The translations under genes and the position numbers were made by a program. Under the pieces are notes generated by a model that searched no databases, had not been told where the DNA came from, and was given only the letters and a program-made list of their open reading frames with translations. A DNA stretch of 64,000 bases from Candidatus Zixiibacteriota bacterium (GTDB lineage: Bacteria; Zixibacteria; MSB-5A5; WJJR01; JAJRUJ01): positions 42,329 through 106,328 of the forward strand of contig JAGVQM010000026.1 of NCBI GenBank assembly GCA_020051695.1, given 5' to 3'. Positions 51,845-60,467 of the stretch are shown here, one piece after another. Every line of letters begins with the position of its first letter. Within the stretch, counting starts at the first letter, position 1.

Positions 51845-53074
51845 TCAGTCGTCGTCGGTCTCACGCGGTGAGAGCCGGGACACACGCACCTGCGGTTCGG
51901 GCGTCCGGATGAGCAGTGAATCGATATGATTTCTGGTGACCGGATCGAACACGTCGGTCTGCAGGGCTTCGCGGAGTTTCTTGTCGGCAAGTTTGGAAAC
52001 CTGGTCCCACTTGCCTGAAGCCCGCACGGCCGTTTCCAGTCTGGCCAGCGCGTCGGGGTCCTGCTGTGAGGAGGGCAGGCGCTCCCGCATGGTGGTGGTA
52101 ATCTTCAATTTGCGGTCATGGCCTCGCAGGGTAGTCACGTCTTGTTGTTCGGCAAACTGCAGGACCATCTGGCGCACCTGCTCCAATTCCACGTCGGCCG
52201 AGTCACGCCGCTCTTTGGCCGCGATGTATTTATCGGCCAGTGCTACCCCCTGGTCGGCGGAGAACTCCTCGGCCGATAGTCCTCGGGTAATCACTAAATG
52301 GCGCTTGGCGGGGCAAAGATCATGGAATTCGCACCAGTCGCAGAGCATTGTCTCATGCGGCGGAAAATCATTGCGTTTGGTCTGCTCCAAAATCGTGTCG
52401 ATCAGCGTGATTGTCTCGGCCCGCAGCGCTTCCAGCTGTTCGCGGGTCCGATAAGAGCGGACTTCCTTGTCTTGCCGCACATAATGCCAGATCAGATGGA
52501 CTTTGCGGGCATCCGGGTATTTCACCTGTACGCCGATTTGGTACAACGCCAGCTGCCGGTCATCGTCGAGCTTGTCCTGTTCAGGGACATTGCGCGAGGT
52601 TTTGTAGTCATGGATCTCGTATTCGCCGTTCCCCAGGTCCACCAGCCGGTCGATGTATCCCTGCAATTTATAGCCATCCTCGCGCCCCTCGGCCAGATCG
52701 ACTAGAATACGGTACTCCAACCCGATGATTTTCCCTTCGCGGAAGGGGAAATAGCGCACAAAATATTCTTTTAAACAGCGCCGGCCGACATTGCGGTAAT
52801 CCTCAGGTGTGTACTCCCCCCGGACGATGGTCACGCGATCGGACCACTCCCGGTCCCAGCGGCGTTCGTAATCCTCAAGGACGTCATCCCACTTGGGCGT
52901 GCGCTCCATTTCGACATCTTGATACAACTTCTCCAGAGTCTCATGGACCCGGGAGCCGAGGAATGCCTCAATGGTTTCTTTCTTATCAATTTCCGGCTTT
53001 TCGATATACCGAAAGGCGAATTGCCGCGGGCAATTCTCAAATGAAGAAAGACGGGAATGTGAATACAATGGCAT
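51845..53074 (-). CDS. RecB-family PD-(D/E)XK nuclease with Fe-S site
   Basis: 409 aa from the ATG at 53074, chosen for GGAGGAG 5-6 bases upstream; the longer frame has none. N-terminal YSHSRLSSFENCPRQFAFRY is the family opening with the first Cys. The nuclease core has GYIDRLVD (metal-binding Asp) and YEIHDYKTSR (D-x-K). The Cys cluster CDWCEFHDLCP (~265) completes a Fe-S site as in AddB or Cas4-like nucleases. A C-terminal ~150 residues of helical, charged sequence extends it. It is likely a DNA-end-processing nuclease of recombination or repair. No AddA, Cas or RecC gene is nearby, so it stands alone. Confidence 0.85.
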   Translation of the reverse strand: MPLYSHSRLSSFENCPRQFAFRYIEKPEIDKKETIEAFLGSRVHETLEKLYQDVEMERTPKWDDVLEDYERRWDREWSDRVTIVRGEYTPEDYRNVGRRCLKEYFVRYFPFREGKIIGLEYRILVDLAEGREDGYKLQGYIDRLVDLGNGEYEIHDYKTSRNVPEQDKLDDDRQLALYQIGVQVKYPDARKVHLIWHYVRQDKEVRSYRTREQLEALRAETITLIDTILEQTKRNDFPPHETMLCDWCEFHDLCPAKRHLVITRGLSAEEFSADQGVALADKYIAAKERRDSADVELEQVRQMVLQFAEQQDVTTLRGHDRKLKITTTMRERLPSSQQDPDALARLETAVRASGKWDQVSKLADKKLREALQTDVFDPVTRNHIDSLLIRTPEPQVRVSRLSPRETDDD

Positions 53075-53178
53075 AGCGCTCCTCCGGATGATAATAACCA
53101 CCCCGGCGCCGCTTCGCAATCATTTTGCGACGTGGACGCCGGAACCGATGGATTACTTCACAATAGTACTGCAACATA

Positions 53179-53206
53179 TTAACATGCAAATCGTTACAGT
53201 TATTAT
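53179..53206 (+). promoter_or_regulatory. promoter of the 53.3-kb secreted protein
   Basis: TTAACA (53179-53184), 16-bp spacer, TATTAT (53201-53206). A second TTGACA at 53222-53227 lacks a good -10. The gene starts at 53267 with GGGGG just upstream. Confidence 0.5.
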
Positions 53207-53266
53207 CCGGTCCGGTTTTGCTTGACATTCCCGGATATTTATGTAACTTGTTTTTATGGGGGTTCA

Positions 53267-56125
53267 ATGCTTGCGAAGGTCCTGACATCCGCCACCGCCC
53301 CGATGAGACTGCCGCGATTGATGGCACTCGTCCTGTTTTTTGCGGTTTATCTTTACAGCACATGTCCGGCCGATCCCCTGCTGCTGGAACCTCCGGCCAT
53401 AGACTATCGGATTATCGATCAGGGCGGCCTCCGCACGATAGTGACCAACTGGGCAACACTGGGAAATCCATCAACCGAGATAATCGATCCGGTCACCGGC
53501 CTGGCGGCACTACCGCTGGAATTCCCCGGCCTGTCGGGGATTGAGTACCTGTACGAGGCCAGTCTCTGGATTGGGGGAATTGTCGGCGGTGATACGCTTG
53601 TTTCGACCGGGACCTATTCCTATTGGGTGCGCCGCGAATTGTATCCCGACACCGGCGCGGCCGGCTTGATGGTCTTTGACGATTACTATGCCGACGAGGC
53701 CTATTCCGCGGCGTACGCCGACACATTTGTCGATATCAATGTCGTTTTGCCCGATCGTACCGACGGCCCTCATCGTCCGTTGCAGATCGCGGTCCGGCAG
53801 GAGTGCCGGGGCTGGGCGGATGAACCTTTCCGGGATATGATGTGGGTCAAAATCGTCATTCGCAATCTTGGCGATCAACCAATTGAAAACGCCTTTGTCG
53901 GATGGCATGCCGACCCGGATATCGGTCATCGCAGCAACCGTCAGGCGTATGCCGACGATCTGGCCGGTTTCAAGCAGGGCATGGCTGTTTTCAATGGCGA
54001 AGCATTTCCTTATGGCGCAGTTTATGCGATTGATAACGATGGTGACGGCGACTCGCTGAACGGTTTTTCTGCCGCTTCACCCACGGGCGCGCTGGGTTTG
54101 ACGTTGGCCTCCAGTTCTCCCCCGGCAACGGTGCAATCATTCAATTGGTGGATAAATAGTCTGGGCCTCGGATTGGATTGGGGACCGTATCGCCCGGCGC
54201 AGAATCCGGATTTGACTGCCGCGCCGGGCCGCCCGGACAGCGATATCAAGCGCTACCGGATGATCTCCAACGGAGAAATCGACTATGACCAGGCGTTTGC
54301 GGCCATGGACCTGACTGCCGAGGGTTGGGGCCCCCCGCCGGATACGGCGATTTTTGCGGCGGGGCATGATACTCGTTTTGTCTATTCAGTCGGGCCGTAC
54401 GAGCTGGTCCCGGGTGATTCGGTTATTCTCGATTTTGTCTGGTTTGCCGGCGCCGGTGTGCATACCGACCCCCGTCATTTTGCATCATCCTTTTCATTCG
54501 AACACCCGGCGGCCTACCTTGCCGGCTTGGATTTCACGCCGTGGGAAACAACTCTGGCTGCGGCGCTGGCGCTGGAGCAGTCAGGGTTTGCCGCTGCCGC
54601 ACCCGGACCGCCACCGGAATCGCGACTTAGACAATGGACCACCGATCAGGCAACAATCGGGTGGCAGCCGAAGCGGACTTTTGACCTCGCGGGGTACGAG
54701 ATATTTCGCCGCGAAATCGCCGAAGCGTATGCGGACGACCCATTGTTCACGGTGTCGGCGAATGATTCGTCATTTACAGATGCGGGGTTGAACCGGGATG
54801 AATATGCTTATGCCGTTCGTTCATTCGATATTGAGGGACGGCGCGGGGCATTGTCCCCGGATATTAAAGTCAACTTGCGCCGCCCGATGCCGGTCCACCT
54901 CAGCAATGTGATTCCCGGCCGTGATGAAATGCGGATTTTCTGGGACCCCTCGCCCTACCCCGACATTGCGGCCTACCATGTCAAACGCCTCCAGGAAACG
55001 GCCCTGGGGGAAACAACATCGGTCGACATCGGCTGGACGGCGCAAGAGTCTTTTGTAGATGATAATCCCCAGGAAACCGTCAAATATTTGTATGCAGTGA
55101 CCGCAGAATCCGCCGGCGGATTGCTCAGCGAGCTGTCCAATCTGGCGCCCGGGATGGTTATGGCTTTTGACGGCGGGCCGCTTATTCTCGATCAAACCCT
55201 TGCCGATGAAAGCGGTCTGACCGACAAAGATTCGGTGCGGAGTTTCTGGCAACGCGCCTTGCCCGGCGGCGTGTACCGCAATGAGGACCGGGCCTTACCG
55301 GCGACGATGAAATTGCAGGATTTTAATCACCATCCGATGACCATTGTCGTTTCCAGCGGCAATTTTTCGGAGACGGCGGCGATCCATGAACTGCTGCGGG
55401 ATTATTGTCTGGCCGGTGGCGCGATCCTGTTTGTCGGGCGAGACCTATTCAACCTTGATGATCTGGCCTGCGGCTACCGGCATTTCGGCCCCGGCGACTT
55501 TGCCTTTGATTACCTGGGAGTGACGGATATTTTCTATCCGGCGACAATGCTATCACATCCGACGCAACTGAACGCCGAGTTTATCGCGGCCCTTGCCTGT
55601 CACCCGGATTTCCCTGATCTGGCAGCGGACCCGAACAAAACCGCCTGGGGCATTCCCGAACAGTTGCAGCCGGTCGGGCCGGCCATCCCCTTTGTGGGTT
55701 GGCTTGCCGGTGATCCGGACAGAACACGTTGCATTTACACTTATGAATCGCTCTTTTCGGATGTCTCCCCATCCCAGGCACACGATGTCGGATTGTTGTA
55801 TAATGACGGCAAACGGCGCGCCGGGGTTTTCAATTTCCCACTGTCGATGATGGAGGAACCCGCTGCAATCGAGGCCCTGCAGGCCATGCTCGGGCTTTTG
55901 GGGGAACCGTTTCCGCCTGTCCCCGGTGATTTTGACGGCAATGGGCAGGTGAATATACTGGATGCCGTCAAATTAATTACCTGGGTGTTCCGCAACGGCC
56001 CCCCCCCCGCCGATGTCCGCGCGGCCGATGTCAACGGCGATTGCGCGATCAATCTCATCGATGTCGTACGGTTGATCGACTATATTTTCCGTGGCGGTCT
56101 GCCGCCCGTGGCCGGGTGCCGGTAG
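53267..56125 (+). CDS. secreted FnIII-like protein with C-terminal dockerin
   Basis: 952 aa from the ATG at 53267 (GGGGG in range; the longer frame has none). Signal peptide (LMALVLFFAVYLYSTCPA). The N-terminal ~430 residues are unrecognised, with YLYEASLWIGGIVGG and WVKIVIRNLGDQPIENAFVG, a beta-sandwich common in FCB secreted proteins. Fibronectin-III-like repeats follow (YEIFRREIAEAYADDPL, YEYAVRSFDIEGRRG-like, MRIFWDPSPYPDIAAYHVKR). The end is a type I dockerin: DFDGNGQVNILDAVKLI and DVNGDCAINLIDVVRLIDYI. A run of ten C (55999-56008) codes for its GPPP linker. Role unknown. Confidence 0.82.
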   Translation: MLAKVLTSATAPMRLPRLMALVLFFAVYLYSTCPADPLLLEPPAIDYRIIDQGGLRTIVTNWATLGNPSTEIIDPVTGLAALPLEFPGLSGIEYLYEASLWIGGIVGGDTLVSTGTYSYWVRRELYPDTGAAGLMVFDDYYADEAYSAAYADTFVDINVVLPDRTDGPHRPLQIAVRQECRGWADEPFRDMMWVKIVIRNLGDQPIENAFVGWHADPDIGHRSNRQAYADDLAGFKQGMAVFNGEAFPYGAVYAIDNDGDGDSLNGFSAASPTGALGLTLASSSPPATVQSFNWWINSLGLGLDWGPYRPAQNPDLTAAPGRPDSDIKRYRMISNGEIDYDQAFAAMDLTAEGWGPPPDTAIFAAGHDTRFVYSVGPYELVPGDSVILDFVWFAGAGVHTDPRHFASSFSFEHPAAYLAGLDFTPWETTLAAALALEQSGFAAAAPGPPPESRLRQWTTDQATIGWQPKRTFDLAGYEIFRREIAEAYADDPLFTVSANDSSFTDAGLNRDEYAYAVRSFDIEGRRGALSPDIKVNLRRPMPVHLSNVIPGRDEMRIFWDPSPYPDIAAYHVKRLQETALGETTSVDIGWTAQESFVDDNPQETVKYLYAVTAESAGGLLSELSNLAPGMVMAFDGGPLILDQTLADESGLTDKDSVRSFWQRALPGGVYRNEDRALPATMKLQDFNHHPMTIVVSSGNFSETAAIHELLRDYCLAGGAILFVGRDLFNLDDLACGYRHFGPGDFAFDYLGVTDIFYPATMLSHPTQLNAEFIAALACHPDFPDLAADPNKTAWGIPEQLQPVGPAIPFVGWLAGDPDRTRCIYTYESLFSDVSPSQAHDVGLLYNDGKRRAGVFNFPLSMMEEPAAIEALQAMLGLLGEPFPPVPGDFDGNGQVNILDAVKLITWVFRNGPPPADVRAADVNGDCAINLIDVVRLIDYIFRGGLPPVAGCR

Positions 56126-56163
56126 CCATTCTGCTGCACTCGATTCGGACATTTGAACTGGGC

Positions 56164-56193
56164 AAAAAAAACCGCCCCGCGAAAGCGGGGCGG
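56164..56193 (-). terminator. Rho-independent terminator of the pilus-lipoprotein operon
   Basis: On the minus strand a 9-bp CCGCCCCGC/GCGGGGCGG stem with a TTTC loop is followed by eight T residues, 25 bases after the stop of the Big-1 lipoprotein. The stem is identical to the terminator at 51782. Confidence 0.93.
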
Positions 56194-56217
56194 CAGGGTT
56201 ATGTTTCAGTTCGGAGG

Positions 56218-59097
56218 CTATTCTTCTTCCTTGACCGTGATTTTCTGACTAAAGCTGATCCCACCATGGTTCGGATCGTTGTCCACGATTGTAAGGAAGT
56301 CGACCTCGATCCCAAAATTGCCGGTGGTCGTATACATGAATCCCCCGGCGACACCCCAGGCATCGGTGTATGCGGGTGAACCTGTTATCGTTCCGTTTTG
56401 CGAGGTCACCACGATTTGGTGGCCGCCCAGGACGTTACTATAGCGATCCTTGATGGTCACTGATAGCGGTACCGTGAAACCGTGAGGGATGGTCGTTTCC
56501 ACGTCGACATCACAATTTTTGACGTAAGCATCACTGGAATTGAAAATCACCATCTTGGAATCGTAGGCGCCATAGTATCCGCCGGCAATCGCCTCCAGCA
56601 GGGAAATCCCGGCAATCCCGTCATCCGGAATCGAATATGAGAAATCCTGGCTGAAGGTTTGGCTGGTCAGCTCGGTTTCATAATAACTGCTGTGGCAGCC
56701 GTCACCCAATGATCCAGAACTGATAAACCCGTACGTCGATTTCAGCTCGATCGGGTAATCAGTGTCCATGAACACACCGTGCAAGTCGAACGTCTCGACG
56801 ACAACTGTCCCGTGGTCCGCGCCGTCGGCCAGCAGATAAGCCGGATACGCCAGAATATCGGTCGTGCCGGGCAACCCTGATTCGTAAAACATGGACGTAT
56901 CGGCGACTTCGCCGCCTTCGGTTTCCGCCCAGTACCAGACAATACCGTCATTTTTCGGTTTGGACGAATGCCACATGGACGAAGCCACGCCGCGTTCGGT
57001 ATAACTGATGTTGGTTTCGTCAAAGCCTTCGATTGTCCCTTGTTCGGTCCAGAAATAGATGGCCGTTGAATCCGGGACTTCATTGCCCCATTGGTCGTTG
57101 GCCACGGCGACGATTTCGTTTAATTCGTTGACCGCTTCCCACGAAGGAACATTACAATCTTCCGCGCCGACACTGACATACGCCGCAGGGCCGGACGTAA
57201 TGGCGATCTGCGTGGCCGCCGAAACGACACCACCAGCCGCCGCGCGGATACGGGCCGTCCCCGAAATAATTCCGGAATTGAACGTGATGACCGCCTGGCC
57301 GTCAATATCGGTTACGGCCGTGACCGGTCCGACAGGGTCGCCGTTGATGTTTTCGCCGCCTCCCGGGCCGGCCGTGATGGTAAATTCAATCGGCATGTCC
57401 TGCGCCACACGATTACCAAAGGCATCGTAGGCCGTAGCCGTGACCCTCGTCCATTCAATGCCGCCGGTCCCCCGAACCTGGACTCGCCCGCGATCGGGTG
57501 TCAGGTTAATCGAGGCGATCGAATCAGTCCCCAGGAGCGTCACGGTACTCGCACTTTGAATGGGGATTTCCCGGTCGGTCACCGTGGCGGTGATATACAC
57601 CGGGACGGTCCATGTCCCCGCCGTATAATAGGTGCTGGCGACGCCGTTGGTCGTGGTGACCTGCGGGGCAATGGACCCGATAGCGTCCCACAGGCCGTTG
57701 TCGTTATAATCGGTCAGCAGACTGTCATCGCAGCAGGAATAGCGCCCGTCGAGATTGGCATCGATAAACCCCTCGCCGGCGACCAGGTTGACCACGGTGC
57801 CGTTGGCGACCGGATTTCCGTCCCCGTCGTAAATGTGGCAGGAGACCAGGGCCGTTGTCTCACCGTCGGCACGAATTCGCGTCGGCTGAATGCCGATGGC
57901 CACGCCGCCGCTGTCGGGGATCAGGAGCAATGCGTAATCATATTGCACAAACGCCGTGTTAAACGACGCCGTCGCCTTGACATACACCGTGGCGGCTTCC
58001 GCCGATGCGGTATACGACGTTGACGCCTCGCCGCCGGATGTCGTGATGATCGTAGAACTGATATTGCCGATGGCATCCCACAGACCGTCGTGATCATTGT
58101 CGGTGATCAATGTATCGGCACAACAGTTGTACACGCCGTTGCGGTCGGTATCGACGAATTCATCCCCGGCGACGATCCGAACTTCTGTACCGTCCGGCGC
58201 AGGTTGACCGGCGGCATCGATTACCTGGCAGGTAATGACCGCCTGGGATGAACCGTTGGCCCGCAACGAGCGGGGATTGACGTCCATGACGATGAACGCC
58301 ACGTTGGGCGCCAGTGAGATGGACGCCTCTTTTTGCAACACCGAAGTGCCCACGCTGACTGTGGCTTTAATATAGACGGTGCCTTCGGCCGAACCGGCGG
58401 TATAATACGCTGTCGCCAGGCCGTTGGTCGTGGTGGCTTGCGCGTCGATCTCGCCGATGGCATCCCATTCGCCGTTTTCGTTATAATCGTCAACAATCTG
58501 GTCGACACCGAACGTGAAATGGCCGTCACGGTCGGTATCGACGAACTGTTCCCCGGCCACCAGGGTGACCGCAGTGCCGTCCACTACCGGTTGACCGTCC
58601 GCATCGAGCACCCGGCAGGTAACGACCGCCTGGGAAACGGCGTCGGCAGTCATAATTCCCGGCGTTACCGACACGGTGATGCTGCCCGAAGCCGAAGCCT
58701 CGGAAACTATCGCGATCGAGGCATACTGGGATACGCCGTTTTCCACCGCGGCCTCAATGTTTACCGAACCGACAGTTGCGGCGGTATAGATGGTCGCCGC
58801 CGTGCCGTCGGACCCGGTGGTCAAAATGGCCGAAGCAAACGAACCATTACTCGCCGGGTCTCCGCTCAGCGTGATGATTGCGCCTTCCAGCGGCTCGCCC
58901 CGGCTGTTGGTCACTTCGACTTCAACGACCGCCGATTCGCCCGGCATAATCGATGACGGGGAAACGGTCACGCCGGCGATTACCGGTGTATCATTAAGGT
59001 TGTTTGGCGCGGAACATCCGATGCCCAGAGCGACGAGTAAAATTCCGATAGCAGCCGCCTGCGTTCCGTATCGCCACTGCGCATTGTGCATCTTCAT
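56218..59097 (-). CDS. Big-1 (invasin-type Ig) repeat lipoprotein
   Basis: 959 aa, ATG with AAGGAG six bases upstream. Lipobox VALGIGC (Cys 28). After ~35 an invasin-like Ig domain (GVTVSPSSIMPGESAVVEVE) is followed by three repeats of ~130 residues with the unit AVVTCRVLDADGQPVVDGTA. Each holds an Asp/Asn-rich EF-hand-like loop: FVDTDRDGHF and DYNENGEWDAIG; FVDTDRNGVYNCC and NDHDGLWDAIG; FIDANLDGRYSCC and YNDNGLWDAIG. Then come more Ig-like domains and an end rich in beta strands. Probably surface-exposed and calcium-binding. It lies 55 bases after pilQ and shares its terminator, so it is likely a pilus-linked adhesin or anchor. Confidence 0.85.
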   Translation of the reverse strand: MKMHNAQWRYGTQAAAIGILLVALGIGCSAPNNLNDTPVIAGVTVSPSSIMPGESAVVEVEVTNSRGEPLEGAIITLSGDPASNGSFASAILTTGSDGTAATIYTAATVGSVNIEAAVENGVSQYASIAIVSEASASGSITVSVTPGIMTADAVSQAVVTCRVLDADGQPVVDGTAVTLVAGEQFVDTDRDGHFTFGVDQIVDDYNENGEWDAIGEIDAQATTTNGLATAYYTAGSAEGTVYIKATVSVGTSVLQKEASISLAPNVAFIVMDVNPRSLRANGSSQAVITCQVIDAAGQPAPDGTEVRIVAGDEFVDTDRNGVYNCCADTLITDNDHDGLWDAIGNISSTIITTSGGEASTSYTASAEAATVYVKATASFNTAFVQYDYALLLIPDSGGVAIGIQPTRIRADGETTALVSCHIYDGDGNPVANGTVVNLVAGEGFIDANLDGRYSCCDDSLLTDYNDNGLWDAIGSIAPQVTTTNGVASTYYTAGTWTVPVYITATVTDREIPIQSASTVTLLGTDSIASINLTPDRGRVQVRGTGGIEWTRVTATAYDAFGNRVAQDMPIEFTITAGPGGGENINGDPVGPVTAVTDIDGQAVITFNSGIISGTARIRAAAGGVVSAATQIAITSGPAAYVSVGAEDCNVPSWEAVNELNEIVAVANDQWGNEVPDSTAIYFWTEQGTIEGFDETNISYTERGVASSMWHSSKPKNDGIVWYWAETEGGEVADTSMFYESGLPGTTDILAYPAYLLADGADHGTVVVETFDLHGVFMDTDYPIELKSTYGFISSGSLGDGCHSSYYETELTSQTFSQDFSYSIPDDGIAGISLLEAIAGGYYGAYDSKMVIFNSSDAYVKNCDVDVETTIPHGFTVPLSVTIKDRYSNVLGGHQIVVTSQNGTITGSPAYTDAWGVAGGFMYTTTGNFGIEVDFLTIVDNDPNHGGISFSQKITVKEEE

Positions 59098-59152
59098 TGT
59101 TTCTCCTTTTACCGGCTGCGGTATCTTACCCGGTCGGCTGCAGGTGCATCCC

Positions 59153-60451
59153 TTACCGGCCGGTCTCGACCGAACCCATCATCTTGGTGTCCACAATGGT
59201 CGGGGTTACAAAAATCACCAGATCGCGTGATTCAATTTGTTTCTTTTTATATTTGAACAGACGGCCGAGATACGGTATATCTTTTAAAATCGGCACCCCG
59301 GCCTCGATGATGATTTCGTCCTGTGTCGTCAAACCGCCGATCACTGCTGTTTGCTCGTTTTCCACCACTACATGCGTCTCGGCGTTGTTGGTGGAGATGA
59401 TGACACCGTTTGGGTCGAATTCATACGTTGACCGCTCCGGCCGCAGGTGCATCAGGATACGGTCCGCAGCGGTGATGTGGGGGGTCACCCGCAGGATGGT
59501 CCCGACCTCGGTGAAGGTGATAATCACGTTACCCGAAGCGTCGAACTCCTTGATCGGGATCCGCTGACCCATCTGGATGCGCGCTTCCTGGTTGTCGACT
59601 GTGGTGATTTCCGGATGGGCGATTACTTTACCCTTGCCTTCGGAAACAATCGCCTCGATCGTGGCTTCCAGGTTCCAGCCGCGCTGGAGAGTGCGGAAAT
59701 TGTAGCTGGCCAACGGGTCGGAAACGCGCCCACTCGCACCATCGATATTGACTGCGTTGTAATATGTTTTATCATTTTTGCTGCCGCCGGTGCCGGTGCC
59801 GTCAACCCACCAATCAACTCCGAGTTCTTCCAGATAATCAGTGGAAACTTCAAGCAATTTCGCCTCGATCCTGATTTGTCTGGACTCCCGGTCAAGTTCC
59901 TTGATAAAATCGACGACAGCGGCGACGTTGACCGGCTCATCGGTAACGATCAGCGAATTCGTGCGCTGGTCGATATCGACTTTGCCGCGTGCGGTCATAA
60001 TGGATTTGATCGGCTGGACCATATCCTTGGCCGCCGCATGCAGGATCTCGATGATCCGGGTCTCGGTCCGCACCAACTGGCGTTTGTTGGCGTCGTGCTG
60101 TTCACGGGCGTCCTCCTCCCGCTGGAAATCCTCGGCCCGCAGAATGCGGATGAATCCCTCTTCCTTCGCAGCGTGGAGGCCGTAGGTCGAGACGAGGATA
60201 TCGAGCGCCTGCTGCCAGGTTACGTCGTGGACATTGATCGTGACGTCACCTTCAACCGTCGGCGCGGTTACCATGTTGACGCCGGAATACTCGGACAGAA
60301 AATTGATCACCGAACGCACGTCGGCATTCTGGAAGCTTAGCGACTTGATCGGTTTGTCCGCCTGCGCCCATCCGGTACCGCCGAATCCGACGAGGATTAG
60401 CACCACGACGAACGCCGAAGCGCCCTTTTGTATACCCCTGAACCCAATCAT
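59153..60451 (-). CDS. pilQ: type IV pilus secretin PilQ
   Basis: About 432 aa from the ATG at 60451 (GGGAG five bases upstream). Signal peptide (ASAFVVVLILVGFGGTGWA). N0/STN domain LSFQNADVRSVINFLSEYSG, then a WQQALDILVSTYGL strand-helix. The N1 domain (~125-190) has IIEILHAAAKDMVQPIKSIM and LIVTDEPVNVAAVVDFIKEL. The secretin core has QARIQMGQRIPIKEFD, then ERSTYEFDPNGVIISTNN, then VIGGLTTQDE and YLGRLFKYKK. It forms the outer-membrane gate of the type IV pilus. It is shorter than the usual ~600-700 aa PilQ, and its N-terminal AMIN domains are absent; see the next gene. Confidence 0.93.
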   Translation of the reverse strand: MIGFRGIQKGASAFVVVLILVGFGGTGWAQADKPIKSLSFQNADVRSVINFLSEYSGVNMVTAPTVEGDVTINVHDVTWQQALDILVSTYGLHAAKEEGFIRILRAEDFQREEDAREQHDANKRQLVRTETRIIEILHAAAKDMVQPIKSIMTARGKVDIDQRTNSLIVTDEPVNVAAVVDFIKELDRESRQIRIEAKLLEVSTDYLEELGVDWWVDGTGTGGSKNDKTYYNAVNIDGASGRVSDPLASYNFRTLQRGWNLEATIEAIVSEGKGKVIAHPEITTVDNQEARIQMGQRIPIKEFDASGNVIITFTEVGTILRVTPHITAADRILMHLRPERSTYEFDPNGVIISTNNAETHVVVENEQTAVIGGLTTQDEIIIEAGVPILKDIPYLGRLFKYKKKQIESRDLVIFVTPTIVDTKMMGSVETGR

Positions 60452-60467
60452 CATATCTCCCTGTGGC

